Source: Angiostrongylus vasorum
Lineage: Eukaryota > Nematoda > Chromadorea > Rhabditida > Metastrongylidae
Reading direction: 5' to 3'
Assembly (NCBI GenBank): GCA_018806985.1
Contig: JADANN010000174.1
Span: forward strand, 3,438,501-3,502,500
DNA: 64,000 nt
Position numbers and translations under genes: made by a program. Within the stretch, counting starts at the first letter, position 1, and each line of letters begins with the position of its first letter. Under the pieces are notes generated by a model that was given only the letters and a program-made list of their open reading frames with translations, did no database searches and was not told the origin of the DNA. Of this stretch, positions 31,181 through 45,500 are shown piece after piece.

Positions 31181-34100
31181 ATGCGGTTGTGGCGCAGCGT
31201 CATCATCGTGCTGTGCGTTTGTAGCGGGGTGGCTCAGTCCCGACGAAGGGTCAGCGCGGCCGAACGTGCCTTTGACAAAAGCGAGGGCCTCGACTGGGCT
31301 CTTGATGACAACGAGATTTTGGCGTGAGATATCGAAATCATATTGACCATAGAATTGTTGTATTGGATAATATCTTATCAATTTTTTTGAATAACACTGA
31401 TTACCGAAAAATCCTCAGGTCTTCTTAGTGAATTGAAAAAAATTTTTTTGAAAATTACAAAGCGTTCGTCGTTATGTCAGCCACATTCATGACGAAGCTG
31501 ATTTTTCTAGGACTGACCTCAGTCTCTGGATCTTTAGAGGATTCTATGAGTTCGGAACTGTACAACACTGTAGAGAAAACTTTGCTCTTTCGCAGTAGGC
31601 GCATATATATATATATATATATATTTTTATACAGCGTCCTTTTTAAGGCTAAACATGTTTAGAAATAATCTTTAAAAAAGTAATAACGAAATTTAACTTT
31701 CTAAAACTTCCAATGGAGAAGCGCCAACTGCAAAGATAAACGACACATTGGGGAACACTATCACCTCTTGCTGGATACAAATCCGCCTTCTCATTTGTTT
31801 TTGGGTTGGTAATATGAGCCTGGAAGCGATAGAGTGAATGAAATATTTGTCACGGGTCCCAGAAAATCAGAGTTTCATCGTGGTAGAACAATACAGTTTT
31901 TTGCCTTGTAGGTAAAGATTTGTGGGTTCTAATAGTTTCCAATCGATTAACAAAAATCACCTTGAGCTGAAATATGGTGATTCGAACCTGAAAGCGACCA
32001 CTATTTTTTGCATTGTACGACTCCTATAGAGGTCACGTAATGGCGTAGTTGTTAAATAAGTTTTTTCAATTTTTACAATTTCTGTTTATTAATGCTTTCA
32101 GAGTTTGGAATTGAGGAATTACAGCATCGATAACTCTAACGTAAGCGATAAATTGGAGAATACCATCATGTTCTGTTGTACAAAATTCCATTTGTTAAAT
32201 GGCTTCTGTGTTCAAGATGGGATTATTGGAATAAAAAAGCAAAAAGGCTAAAGGTTAAGCTCTCGGCGTTGATCAATTCCTGAGAGATACGCCATGCATT
32301 CGACTGCATTAAGCATCGTTGGAGGTGATTGAATTCATATCTGGTCTGTACCATGACTCGCGGTGGCCTACCGATGGATCGAGCCAGTGCCGGTATCCTC
32401 GCTGACAAGTCTGGCACCAATGTGCCGACCCCAGAGGTAAGGAGGGTTTAGTGGGCCATGGGCGCTGGGATCGATTCCACGCGTGTGTTGCAGGGCGCCT
32501 CCGACGACTACGCCACACGCACCCCTGGAGCAAAAAAGTGAGAAAAATGCGCATCTGTGGCCTCTAGAAATTTAGACTTCAATGTTGTAAAATGAGATGA
32601 AGTTTAAGAGTACCTGTAGGCATAAATGGTCATTTGTTTCGAAGACAAAGCTCGCTATGAACTGAGATATGTTGGTTTAAAGTTGAAGGCAGCCGTTAGT
32701 ACTGGCCATACGCATTGAAAGCAATGCACATCGTTGCAGATGTGCTGATATAATGGTGAGTTGATATGGTGATGCTAGCAGTTCCATACCGTTATGAAAT
32801 TAAATCAATAAGGAACGACGACTCTTATTCGTTTTACGAAAGATGTTGTGACGGCAGTGTTCACACCGCCGTCACAACGAGCGATTAGAAAAAACCTGAC
32901 TTGAAATTCGATTGGACTCGCTTGGCTTATCGAATGAAGAAAGACTGAAGAAAGCACGGAATATGTTAAAGCGATTCCTACAATCGTTTTAGTTTATAGG
33001 AAAGAAAGCAAAGAAACGGAGACTTCAGCTACTGAAAGTGCAGAAACGCAAGAAACAAGCACAGCAACGACCACCAACGCCACTGAAGCGCCAGCAACCA
33101 CTGAGGTTACCGAAAACACTGAGGAGGGGGAGAGAGACGGTGAGATTCCCGAATTCGAAGAGCTTTCCAATCATTCCATTTCTGTTTAGCAATTAGCCAG
33201 TTGTTATTGGGAGCGTTCGATATCATGAATATTACGACAGAAGTGGAAAGCGATGAATCGGACGATAAAACTAACAAGTAGGTTTTCTTTTCTTTTTCAC
33301 TTACTCCTACTTTTTTTTGCTTTGTTTTCTATTCTAAAGGAAATGGGTTCCTTTCGTGCTCTCTTTATCCTTTCCTCTTAGCTATTGTTCCTATGTGGAT
33401 CACTTCACCTTCTTCATCTGTCTGCCGAAATAATATTATTTTTGGAATGGATGCATTGTTTCCCGAATTTCGTAAAACATCTCCATCCGTAGGGGTGCGT
33501 GTGGCGCAGTGGTCGGAGGCGCCCTGCAACACACACGTAGAAAATCGATCCCTCCGCCCATAGCCCACCAAGGTTGCCATCCCTCCGGGGTCGGCAAATT
33601 GGTACCAGACTTGTCTGGGAGGATAGCGGCACTGGCTCGATACATCGGTAGGCCACCGCGAGTTATTGTGAAGGCCAAATACGCATTTAGTCACCTCCAA
33701 GCGATGCTTAATGAAGTCGAATGCATGGCGCATCCTTCAGGGGATTGATCAACGCTGAGAGCTATATCCTTTATCTCCATCCGTTATTTTATGCTGTTTG
33801 TATTGCAAATTAGCAAACAAGGAGGAGCCATAAGCAAGCAACATATCGATTTATCAAACCTATTCTTCTTTTATGATGCGATGACACACTTATAGAGAGA
33901 GGAAAGAAACTGCGCACTTTTTCCCTACAAAAAATGTAAGATAAAAAAAGACAAGCACAAGAATGCCGAAATATTTGCAAAACTCCAGACCGCAGGTGTC
34001 TGCGGTCGAACACGTACCCCTTTCCGGGGTCTAACGCATTCACCACCCCACCGTGTGGGGAAATTGTATAGCCTTTCTCTCAGCTAGAAAAAAAAGATAG

Positions 34101-37100
34101 GAATAGAAACATTCTTTTGCAAGAACAGTTCTGTGGATTGACGCCAGCTACAAAGCAGAAAACTACAAATTGAATGTGTCCTCGTTTCCTGAATGTAAGG
34201 TATGGCAGGAATACTGGAGCGCTACAGTTGCCGAAGAGGAAGAAAAGGTAAGAGTGCATTGAGACAATAACTTTGACGGCGTTTGATTTTAGAGGTTTCA
34301 CACATAATATTTCTAGAGCCTTAACGTTTCTGATGCGGACGATGGGCCAAATAGAAATTGGGAGAAAGATTTAAAGGAGAGCGAGTTGATCGATAACGAG
34401 GACAGGATGAAGGAAGTGGGATTAAACGAAGGATTGCTTGAAGAGTACAAGGCGAGTTTGCAAACCTGTAACGCACTGAAAGTTCGCACTGCAATGCCTG
34501 ATCTACTTCAAATTCACCATGCATTCCTTTCAGTCTACAGTTTCTCAACTGGTTAAACTCTTGTTGCACTTTTATCACGCACTAACGTTGAAGTCCAGGC
34601 TTTCATCAAATTATTCCTAAGGTGATGCTGTCTTGCATCGAATTAGAACCTGGACCCATTATAGCTGAAACTTCATGGAGTTTGTGGGTCCAAAAAAAAA
34701 TTTAAAGTGTTTCCGAAGTTTTCCGACATATCGACGTTCTGTCTGTGAAGAACCACTTACTCTGCAACGTCAGAGCTTTGAAAAAAGTTAGTTATATCTT
34801 AGTTGAATATCTCAGTGACCTAAAATAGCGAACCGCGCCCGCTTCGATTTATTTTTCAAGAGAACGTTATTGTGTGAAAGTTCCCCATCCCTTGGAACGT
34901 CGAGATACCACTCCCAAATTGCACCAAGTTCTTACTAAGAACTTGTGACAAGAATTTGTTTCGTCTGCGCTATTCTGTGTCTGTGAAGGTTTTTACACTA
35001 TATATGAATAGGTTTGTCCTAGTAACATGGGAATTTTTGATGTTGCCTCCAAACAGTAGTTCTCGAAATTAGTATTTCTGCTGGATAGCCGTTGTGAGGA
35101 CAATGTCGAACGCAGCCCGCAAGTCGTATGCCCATTAGGAAGGCTACAGTTGTAGGGCCAGTAAGCTTGTTACAACGAACGATGATGGTGCATGTTTCAG
35201 AATGCAGCGACAATCTGTATTTTCATTTTGATCATGTATGTTTTCTGCCCACGGATCTCCCTCATATAAGGGATTTCGAGCACATTAGTCGCGAGGCTAC
35301 GTGGCGCGTCTCCAGCTGGCGGATAGGGGGGGTTAATCGCGGACCAAAAAGCGACCTTTGCTTCCCCTGAGACACAGGTGGATCCTGGGGATGGATTCCT
35401 TCTTTCTGTTGCGCCGATTTGGCACATACTTTCTGTATATGTTAGGCGTATTCATGCATGCGTGTGTGGGTGCGTTCTCGCTTATACGGATTGTATTCTA
35501 CGACTCAATTCGGCCAAAAAGCCTGCAATCAAGTGACAGGGAAGTACATGGGAGGCGGTTAGGGAGTCGCCTCCAACAAATAAGCTCCATGTCCACTCTG
35601 GGAGAGCCAGGCAAGCTACCCGTGAGTATACCCAGCCCCCCACGTTCAGAGCCCTGCAAGCTATATGTGGGTATCAAAAAATGCTAAACACAGTAAAAAA
35701 AAACGGGCCTCATTCCTCTGAACCCGAAAGAGCCCCCAATTTCGCAGCGTTGGGTAGGACGAGTACGGAGAGACTGCTAAAATCTCAGGGCCAATGGAAG
35801 CTGCCTGGATTTCAAAGAACTATGGTGACGATCTGTACCTACAATGCACATATACTTGCATCCGAGTCCTCGATAGAAGACTTGCTCATGCAAGCAAGAA
35901 GGACAAGACACAACGTCATCGGCTTGGCCGAGACGAGACGACGCCACCCATTCAACGCCGTCTATGACACCGGAGAAGAACTGTTCCTCGGAACATGCGA
36001 CAGTAGAGGAGTCTGCGGCGCCGGCGTTCTCGTCAACGCGAGTTTGTCCATGAACATCGATTCATTCGAACAGCTTACAGAGCGAATCGGACGTTTGCGA
36101 TTAAAAAAGACGTGGATCAATACCGCCTTTGACAATCGAACTCGATGCGTTTTACATGGACTTGGAGAAGTTCTACAGAGAAGACCATACATTCTTCAAG
36201 GTCATCATTGGAGATTTCAATGCCAAGATTGGACCAAGAAGAACGTCTGAAGAACGTCATATTGGGACCCATGGATTAAAAATGGAACGAACAGGGTGAG
36301 CGGCTATCTGAGTTTATCATGGCGACGAAGACAATCCATGGTAATTCACAATTCTAAAAGCCCCACCCTCAGCGCTGGACGTGGGAGTCTCCCAGTGAAG
36401 AATACCATAACGAAATAGGCGACATCATGGTAAATATAAGGTTTTGCCTAACCAATGTCGCTGTTGTCCCAAAAATTCTACACGGGATCAGACCACCGTC
36501 TCCTTCGTGCAAGATTCCATTTCTCGCGCAAAGGAGAAAAAAGCCACTAAGTTCAAAAACCGAAGTCCCAGAACCACCACAAACTGGGAGTTATTCAATT
36601 CATTAGTCGGCTTTTGGGAAGATGCCATTGTTAATAACACCGACGAGAAATGCGGTCGGCTCATTCAACATCTTCACGTTAGCGGTATGAAAGCTGAAAG
36701 TTCAAAAGTCACCAAGAGACGTTTGTCTCTAGAAACACTCGAGCTAATACGCCAGCGTGGAATCGCACGAGCTGCAGGCAACCGCGAACTAACGTCCGAA
36801 CTTGCAAAACAATGCAGACAGCGATAAAAAGAAGATCTTAAAGACAGAAGAGCAGCAGTAATGGTCAAAGCTGCAGAGGCTGGGAAAAGCATTAGCAAAG
36901 CCCACCGAAGCTTCGCCAATTACAAGACCAAAATGATTGCACTCCGACGCCCAGACGGATCAGTAACAGCGTCCAGAAAGTCAATGGAGAAAATCATTCA
37001 CGAATACTACTCAGGTCTCTTCGATAGCCGCATCCACCTCTCTTCATATGAAATAAAGGAGGATGGATATGTTGTGCCACCAGTTCTCCCTTCCGAAATC

Positions 37101-39532
37101 CCGACATGCCATTTCGTCGGTGAAAAATCGAACAACACCAGGTCCGGACAGGGAAAAGACCAGAACACCTGAAGAGCCTTCAGTCAATCATTGTAAACAT
37201 ACCTGCTCGGCTCTTCACACGTTACCTGTCCGAATGCAATGTCCCTACCCACTGGAAGACCAGTAAGACCGTGTTATTGTTCAAGAAGGGTGACCTACAG
37301 GATATCGGCAACTATCGTCCAATCTGCTTACCCTCTGTCGTCTACAAACTTTTCACTCGCGTCATCCTAAACAGGATTGACAGAACACTGGACGAAGGAC
37401 AGCCATGTGAGCAAGCAAGGTTTCGAAAACGATTCGGTACGAGGGACCACATCCACGCGATAACAAGACTCATTGAAGTATCGCGAGAGTACAAAAGACC
37501 GCTCTGTCTTACTTTCATCGATTTACAGAAGGCCTTTGATTCAGTCGAGATAGATGCAGTCTTGGAAGCGTTGGACAGTCAAGGAGTCCCTACTCAGTAC
37601 ATAAAGATTCTTCGTGAGCTGTGCAAAAAATTTCGCAATCAAGATTTCACCATTCTACAACGATATTAACGTTGACGTCAAAAGAGGAGTTAGGCAAGGC
37701 TATACAATCTCGCCAAAATTATTTACCGCCACCCTCCAGAACGTCCTGCGAACATTGGAATGGGATAATATGGGAGTAAAAAATTGATGGTCGGCAGTTA
37801 CACCATCTTCGCTTTGCTGATGACATCGTTCTTATAACACCAAACATTAGCCATGCGGAACGTATGCTTACCGACTTTGATAAAGCCTGTAGAAACATTG
37901 GTCTTCGACTAAATCTCACAAAAAACGATATTCATGAAGAACGGATTGGCTTTCGTATGCCCCACTCACGCTCAACAGAACAAATAACTCCGAATGCTCC
38001 AGGTAACGTCTAGTCTAGGTCGTGAGATCAATATGATGAACCACTTAGGTCCAGAGCTGAGCAGGAGGAAACGAGCGGCTTGGGGAGCTTTCAAGAGCAT
38101 CGAGGATGCAGTGAAGAGAACAAAAAACACCCGACTCCGTGGCTACCTCTTCGATTCAACGGTACTTCCTGCCCTAACGTTGCGTCAGAAACCTGGTCGC
38201 TGCCTCAGCAGGATGAAAGATCACTCAGCGTTATCGAATGCGCAGTCGAAAGGACGATGTTAGGAGTATTCCGTGTCACGTAAGTAAACGAAGGTATCCG
38301 AAGCTCCGACCTACGTCAACGATCAAAAATCAAAGGTGCCGTTCTGTACGCCAAACAGTCGAAGATAAGGTGGGCCGAACACGTAATGCGTATTAATGAC
38401 AACCGATGGACAAGAACCGTTAGTGACTGGATTCCTCCGGATGTCAAACGTACTGCAGGAAGACCACTGACCCGATGGTCAGAGTTCTTCACGAAGAGCC
38501 GAGAAGAAAGATATGATGCTCGATGAGCCCCCTAGAGCGAACAGAACCCACTGGGCTACTCTTGCACGCGACAGTGAAAAATGGAAGATTTACTGCCGCC
38601 CGCTCCAGTCACTCGACGATCAGCGGGACTACGGGTGATACAGGTGATGCTTTTCTACGTGATTTTGCATCAGATTACCTAGACTTCTACATATAGGTTA
38701 GATTTCAATATGGCCTCAAACGAGTAACTAGTTCTGCTGAGCCAGAAAGTGGGAAAGTAGCACGCCATCACGGTGAAGTTCCTCTGTTTATTCATGGTAC
38801 CTCTTCGCATTTCCTCTGAATTCTTTTACCATAGCTGACTAATTTGTGTATTTTTTTTCGCAACTGAAGAGAATATAACTCCATTGCGGGAGTAGCACAT
38901 ATTGATGCAGGAAAGTTATTTGTTGCCTAGTTACTTATGCTTCTTCACATATTGTACAGTTTTCACTGCTTCCCCTTTTCGTTTCGCTCAACTACAGCCG
39001 TTGCCCATAGACATGGTCGGATTCGTGGACGGCTTTGACTCCAATCTGTGGATCTGTGGACTTTGCTAGTGAACAAATGCTGAATAAAAACCATACCGTA
39101 TGATGGTCCTGATTGTTCTTATGGAAACTCAAGATAACTAACGTTCGTTTCATGTCGTCATTACAAGAACTTTCTGACCTTTGTGAATTAGGGGGAAGTC
39201 TGATGCGACATGTGCAAACCACAGATATCGAGTTTTGTGCTCCAGAAGCGATTGAATATTTAAAAAATTGTCTTAATTTAAACAACAAGTGTGCACAGCT
39301 CATTAGAAGTTTTCTAGATGTCACACTAGAATAATGGCTCAACTTTAAAATGTAGCAAGCCAAAGAAGTGCTACAGTTTGTAGTAAGAAGGGTTAAAAAC
39401 GGCGTGATCCTGCTGCTGCGCAGAAAGCAAGACTATATGAAATCGGCCACTCTCGTTGAATCTTTCTGCACTGTCACTTACGAGTTCTCCACTAAAGGCG
39501 ATGTTCCAGAGGATAGTCAGAATGTTGTGTGA
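31181..39532 (+). CDS. Signal peptide plus acidic Ser/Thr-rich secreted segment (six exons; ends at TGA)
   Basis: The ATG at 31181 opens a clear signal peptide (charged MRLWR, hydrophobic [12 protein letters not shown], then QS). A trans-splice-like acceptor (AATTTCAG) ends at 31141, 39 bases upstream. Exons 31181-31323, 33000-33139, 33190-33277, 34124-34247, 34317-34451 and 39356 onward join in perfect phase. Reading to TGA 39530-39532 gives 268 residues. The second exon is a Ser/Thr/Glu-rich run ([17 protein letters not shown]), suggesting an O-glycosylated extracellular stalk, and N-glycosylation sequons occur (NVS, NIT, NVSD). No domain is recognised. It may be a stand-alone secreted protein, or the N-terminus of the downstream channel if the TGA is an error or an allele. 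The intron after 34451 would use a GC donor and contains a whole RTE element. Confidence 0.6.
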
Positions 39533-42500
39533 AGCACAGCCGCTGAAGCAAGCAACATTTTGAAAACGACTGAAAGCACAAGGAATTACACACTAACGAA
39601 ACTCACTGGAGTGTCATGGTAACGCGATAAAGGATAAAAAAAATGAAGCTCTAGTTTTTGCTCTATCCCTGATCCCTGAGGGATGCTCCATGAAATCGAC
39701 TTCATCAAGCATCGTTTGGAGGCAACTGAATGCATATATGGCCTTTACAATGACTTGCGGTGGCCTACTGATGTATCGAGCCAGTGCTGCTATCCTTCCA
39801 GACAAGTCTGGTACCAATTTGCAGACCCCGGAGGGATGGAAGGCTTTGGTGGGCCATGGCGCAGGGATCGATTTTCTACGTGTGTGTTGCAGGGCGCCTC
39901 CGACCACTGCGCCACACGCACCCCCTACGGATGGAGATGTTTTTACGAAATTCGGGAAACAATGCATCCATTCCAAAATAATATTATTTCGGTAGAAAGA
40001 TGAAGAAGATGAAGTGATCCACATAGGAACAATAGCTAAGAGGGAAGGATAAAGAGAGCACGAAAGGAACCCATTTCCTTTAGAATAGAAAACAAGGCAA
40101 AAAAGTAGGAATAAGTGAAAAAGAAAAGAAAACCTACTTGTTAGTTTTATCGTCCGATTCATCGCTTTTCCACTTCTGTCGTAATCGTGGGATCGATTCC
40201 GTACTTCGCCACACACACCCTTGATAGCGCGATACACATCTTTATTTCACATTCAATGAGTTAAAAACTCAGTTCAGCCAGAAGAGGTCATGGATGCTCT
40301 GCACAACGAGGATGTTCTCAAGAATACTTAAACATTCCAACTCATTTCAACCAGAAGAGGTCATGGATGCTCTGCACAACGAGGATGTTCTCAAGAATAC
40401 TTCATGGACTATATAATAACATCACAAACAGTATTTCGCCGTTGCACAATTGGATTATTATAGGCGCAAAAGACACTGGTTACTACTGTGTGAAATAACT
40501 TACACTGACCATTCATACCGAGATTTAATGAACGTAACTTTACAATAGTTTGTTTCGCTACGTGCAAGTTTATCTAACACCAACTGCTGTAGGATGGATT
40601 TCTTGTTGACGAGCAAATTTTTTATCAACGGATAGTCATTATTAACAGCAATCGTCCCGTACGAAAGAGCGCTGCCGAGTCAGGCTGCTTCATTCGAGAG
40701 GTGCTCCACTAAAGATGAACCGAGTCGATGCAACGATGAAGACACAACATGGGGACGCCGACCAACTGCGGACCATTGACTCGATCATCGGCTCTGAGGA
40801 AGGCAAAAACGTCGAAAATTTAGCCGCATGAATGTTAGGTGACAACCCCATGTTGGATTATCGGTGAAATAAAGCACAGCGGTTAAAGTCGTTAAAGGGT
40901 GATGCCTACTTCCGAAAATCATTTTCAGCCACTTTATAGAGCGCCACACGAAAACGGATGAAAAAAAATAACATCATAGGAGAGCCAAAGGGCGACTTAT
41001 AATGTCAACCATAGTCATCCAAAATAGTTTCCAATTGGAAGACAGATCTTCTTTTTTGACCTAAGAAAAATCATTTATTGAAAAAAATATTCATTTCTGC
41101 CGTCCCAGTTACGCTTCAACACGACAAGAATTTCTGAAAACTTCACTGTCGTGTTCTTTTTGTCATGAAGTCAGTATCCCGCCCAACAGCTGATGAACAC
41201 AGCCGTTAACGCTTGGATTCCATGTAATGTCAGCCGCTCAACAGCATGACTATCAATCAAATAGTCCGACTGGTTTTCATTCAGTTTTTTGTTGGGTAAA
41301 CTAAATGTATTCTGACTACTGGCTTGGCATTCAAAACATTCTTCTATGTTTGGCTTCCACGCGATTAGCATGGTAGATAGGACATGAACCCCCGATGAAG
41401 GTAAAGGTGGGTTCGAAGCCCCCTGACGTCCCGAGTTTCTCTCATATCTAAATATCTCTCTTGTTATAAACGTGACACTTGCGGTGATGTGGATCATTGA
41501 CTTGAAGCATTCTGGCTCTGAAGAAGACGAAAACGCCTAAACATTAGACAAAAAAAAAGCTGTTATAACAACCTTTTGTCTTCTTATCAGTGATAGATGG
41601 CCAATCATTTAAAATATCCAGATCCACAGAAACCGCGCAAAGCAAGTGAACAAAAAATAGGAAAGTGGAAGAGGGTGTTACTTTCAATCAGCGTCAATAC
41701 TGTACCTGACTTTTGCTTTTTAACCTGTAAATACACGGGCAAACGGGCGCTCATGTCTCCGTCGTGTCTTCCTGTTCTCTTATGAGCGTTCACGAAGCGA
41801 TCGTTACAAATAGAAGCCTTTGGGATTTTGTATGTATTAAGTTTTATCTGCGGAGGTTATGAAATTGCTTGCCTGAATAGATAGCATGTCAAGCTGCCCT
41901 TGCCAAGCCCTGAAAAAGGTGAAGCCGCCGAAACGTCAGCTTTTGTTTATTTATATGTGCTGTAATGACAAACTCGTGTTTGCTCATGAAAAAAAGCAGT
42001 GAATCATGCTGTATCTCGAACAAAGTCATTGCACCGTTTGCCTAACCATAGTGTGCATTGTGGTTAATCTCATGCAAGAGTGCTTTCAGGCTGTGGGATT
42101 GCTTTACAAGGAAATCTGCGGAGATCACGGACGAGTGCTTTGGTTCAGAGACACGACAGATGCGAAAAATATCGGAATTACTGAAAATTCACCAATATGT
42201 GAACCTTTCATGGTTAGTTAACGCCAAATGCCCGAAGTTGGCTTTTTGACGACAGTCGCCGCTTTATCGATCGGTGGAGTATTAGTAAAATTTGGAACTA
42301 TCTTGATTTATATAAGAGACTTTGCTTTACGCCTTAGTTTTATATTTAATTCGTAGGAACTCGTTGAGCATCACATCATCACATCTTTCTTCTAAGGTTC
42401 AAGCGAAGAACTTCGACGTTTAGATTGGTAGTCTTCCTGATGTGCGTTTGAGATGACGAGGAGTATAGTCGCTAACGGCTCTTGCCCATCGCTTGTCGTT

Positions 42501-45500
42501 TATATACACTACGTGTCGCTCCACTTCATGTTTGATAATTCCGCATGCAGAACGGCTCCTTTGATTTTTGATCCTTGACGTAGCTCGGAAGTTTGGATCG
42601 CCCTCTCGGGGATACCCCAGGCATTGTCTTTTCAACTGTGTGTTCTATAACGCTGAGTGATCCTTGATTATGCTGACGTAGCTATCAGGTTTCTTGCGCG
42701 TACGTAAGGGCAGTGAAAATCATCGAAGCGAAAAGGTGGGCAAGGAGTCCCGTGGGCCCTGTTTCTCTTAACTATATCCTTGACGATCTTGAAAGCTTCC
42801 TAAGCTTCTTGCTTCCTTCTGCTTGACTCTCGAGCTAAATCGATCACCATTTTTTATTTCACACCCGAGGTATACATAGCTGGACCATTCGGATATATTC
42901 AATCTGTTGAACGTGAGCGGGGCACAAGAAACAAATCATTTATTCGTTGACATAGCTTTTGTTGAAATCTTGTCAAAGATCGACTTTTTTTATACTTGTT
43001 ATCGATTTCAGCTAACATTCGTTCCGCTTGGCTAATGCTTGGTATTAGAAGAACGATCTCATTGCTAAAGCGAATACGACATCACTGCAGATCTCGAGGG
43101 ATTTCGATAACGGCAAGAAGTAGTTTGCTGTTTACCACAATGCTGTGTACTTAATCCATTGTAAAGCGGGGAAGACGAGTACGTTGGCGAAACATGAAGA
43201 CCACGCTGCTTCCGTTTAAAAGATGCTCCACTAGGCGCGCATAGAACACAGAGACATCGGAGAAGATCTGGAAGTGGAAGTTACCACTCTCACACAGGAA
43301 TCGAAAACAAAAAAAAACGAATAAAACTGCAGAGACATTTTGGACGCATTCCAAAAAATCCGAGGATGAACAGCAAAGAGGAAGGTCTCGTTACCAATTA
43401 TAACACTTGATGCTTGATACTTGAACGGCCCGTCCTCACTTCGTCACTGGTTGTGCGGGTCCCAGTAATCACCATTTTTCGGAGATTTGCTAGTTAAGCC
43501 ATTGTAGTTCCCTGAAATCCCGAGGTCAGCCTGGCCAAAGTCTGCCCCGGGTCTTCACTACCACAGGCAGTGGCAGCCCTTCTGGACCAAAGGAAGATTT
43601 ACCATCATGCGACTTTGATACCAGGACAGCGGTGGATCCTGGTATTGGTTTACTCTTAGCTAGGCTTTCTGATGGAAACGCCGGACTCCTTCCCAGCTTG
43701 GGAGACCTTGCCGGGGAAAGGAATCCATCCGTGGTACATCGCAGTCCGACACGCAGGAACACCTCCCAGCCACGATGGGGCGGTAAACCGTTGGCAGGAC
43801 CATTTATAATATCGGACAAAATCTGAAACTAATCCTTTAACGTGAGAGACACGTTCCTCCTACAGGTAAACTCTGTGTTAAATAACTACGTAAATAAGTG
43901 AAAGACTTGTAAAGAAAAAAACGCTGTGTACTTTTTTTCATTGATAAACTTACACGACCTTGTTGGGAGTTATTTATTCGGCTAAAATTTCGATGCCTTC
44001 GTCTTCCGCAAATCTGATGACCCGAGTCGATGTCCACAATCGTTCGCCTTTTTCGATGTGGTCTTCGTCGTCGTATCGAGTCGGGTCTTCCTCAGTGGAG
44101 CATCGATTGAATAAGGTAGCCTGGTCCGGCGCTGCTCTTTTAAACAGGACTGTTTTTGTCGTTATAATTGTCTAGTGATAACAACTTTTTTACCGGAGAA
44201 TCCATTCCGCAGAAGTCGGTATCGTTATCAGCTGGCACACAGCTTAACAATTTCATTGCTAAGTTTCATTTAACTTCGGCACAAATGACCAATATACCTT
44301 GTTCCATTAATAGTCTAACAGGAGGTTGTTACCAAATATTTACTCGGGTAATATTATGACGCTGTGTGTGTAAAAAAAAAGCTGTTTCCAATGCGGTTGA
44401 ATTTTAGGTGTAGAGTTTCCAGAGTTGGGGTTATAAAAGTATTGGCTTGACTACAATTCTACATCCACTCAACGTTCCCAGGATCTGAAGAGGGAAACCT
44501 TCGGAAGCGCCAGCTATTGTCAAAAAAGCAGTATAAGAATAACCTCATGTCTGCTCATCAAGAAGACACTAAATTATTGAACAATACCGGGATTAATAGG
44601 AAGTCGGTCTTGACAATTGCTGCAAGAAGGGGCGTTATTGCAGATACCACGATAGTTCTCAATCGTTTTGATTTTTTGGTTTAAATATTTGCATTCAGTA
44701 TTAATCCTACGAAAAATTTTTTTCTAGTAGCTACGTAGCGTACAAGAGACGCTATTAGCTTGAAACCAGTAGAATTCTACCAACATAATATAGTCTGTAG
44801 TATGGTTCACTATTGCAAGGAATAAGGGTCCGAGTTAAAAGCAACGACATAAGCGTAACGCGTGACGATGAGCTTTTTGCATCCAGTGCTAATGTGATAT
44901 CGTTTCTTGTCTTCCATTTTTCCAAGGAACATAGGTAAAACTAATGGCGTTAATTAAGATAGGCGTTACTTCTTCTAGTCGATCACATGACCTGTTATTT
45001 ACCAAACGCCGATGAATTTACATCTTTTGACGGATATAAGTTAAAGAATGCGCCACAAAAGTAGTTACTTGCATTGTACGTAATAATGAGAAGATGGCGC
45101 TGACAACGTTTTTCAGGAGGAACTCACGCCAGACTCGGAAACATTGATGGCGTTGGCACGAACCCTCAATGAGTTGGTCCTAAACTTCACTCTAGGCATC
45201 ATTCCTGAAACGCCGACCTCAACAGTGGACGAGGGGAGTGCTGTCAACAACGAATCTGTGGCAGAAACGATTACACTGCCCGAAAAGCAATCAGAAGATG
45301 ACTACTCTCGAAGTGAGTTAAGCGCATCTACTATCAATAGATCATAATATAGCATCCAGTTGAGGTCACCAATCAGCGCTAAAGTTCTGTGAGTAAATGG
45401 CTATTTTGAGTAATGTTCTTTCTGTCTATTCTCAAAAAAATAGTGACATAATAAGGGAGAAGTACGATAGGAACAGCAGAAAGCCTCTACGATCACTCGA

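Noticed and set aside
39113..39334. 73-codon frame just upstream of exon 39356 as an additional exon.
   Set aside because: It stops at TAA before the next acceptor and has no donor in phase.
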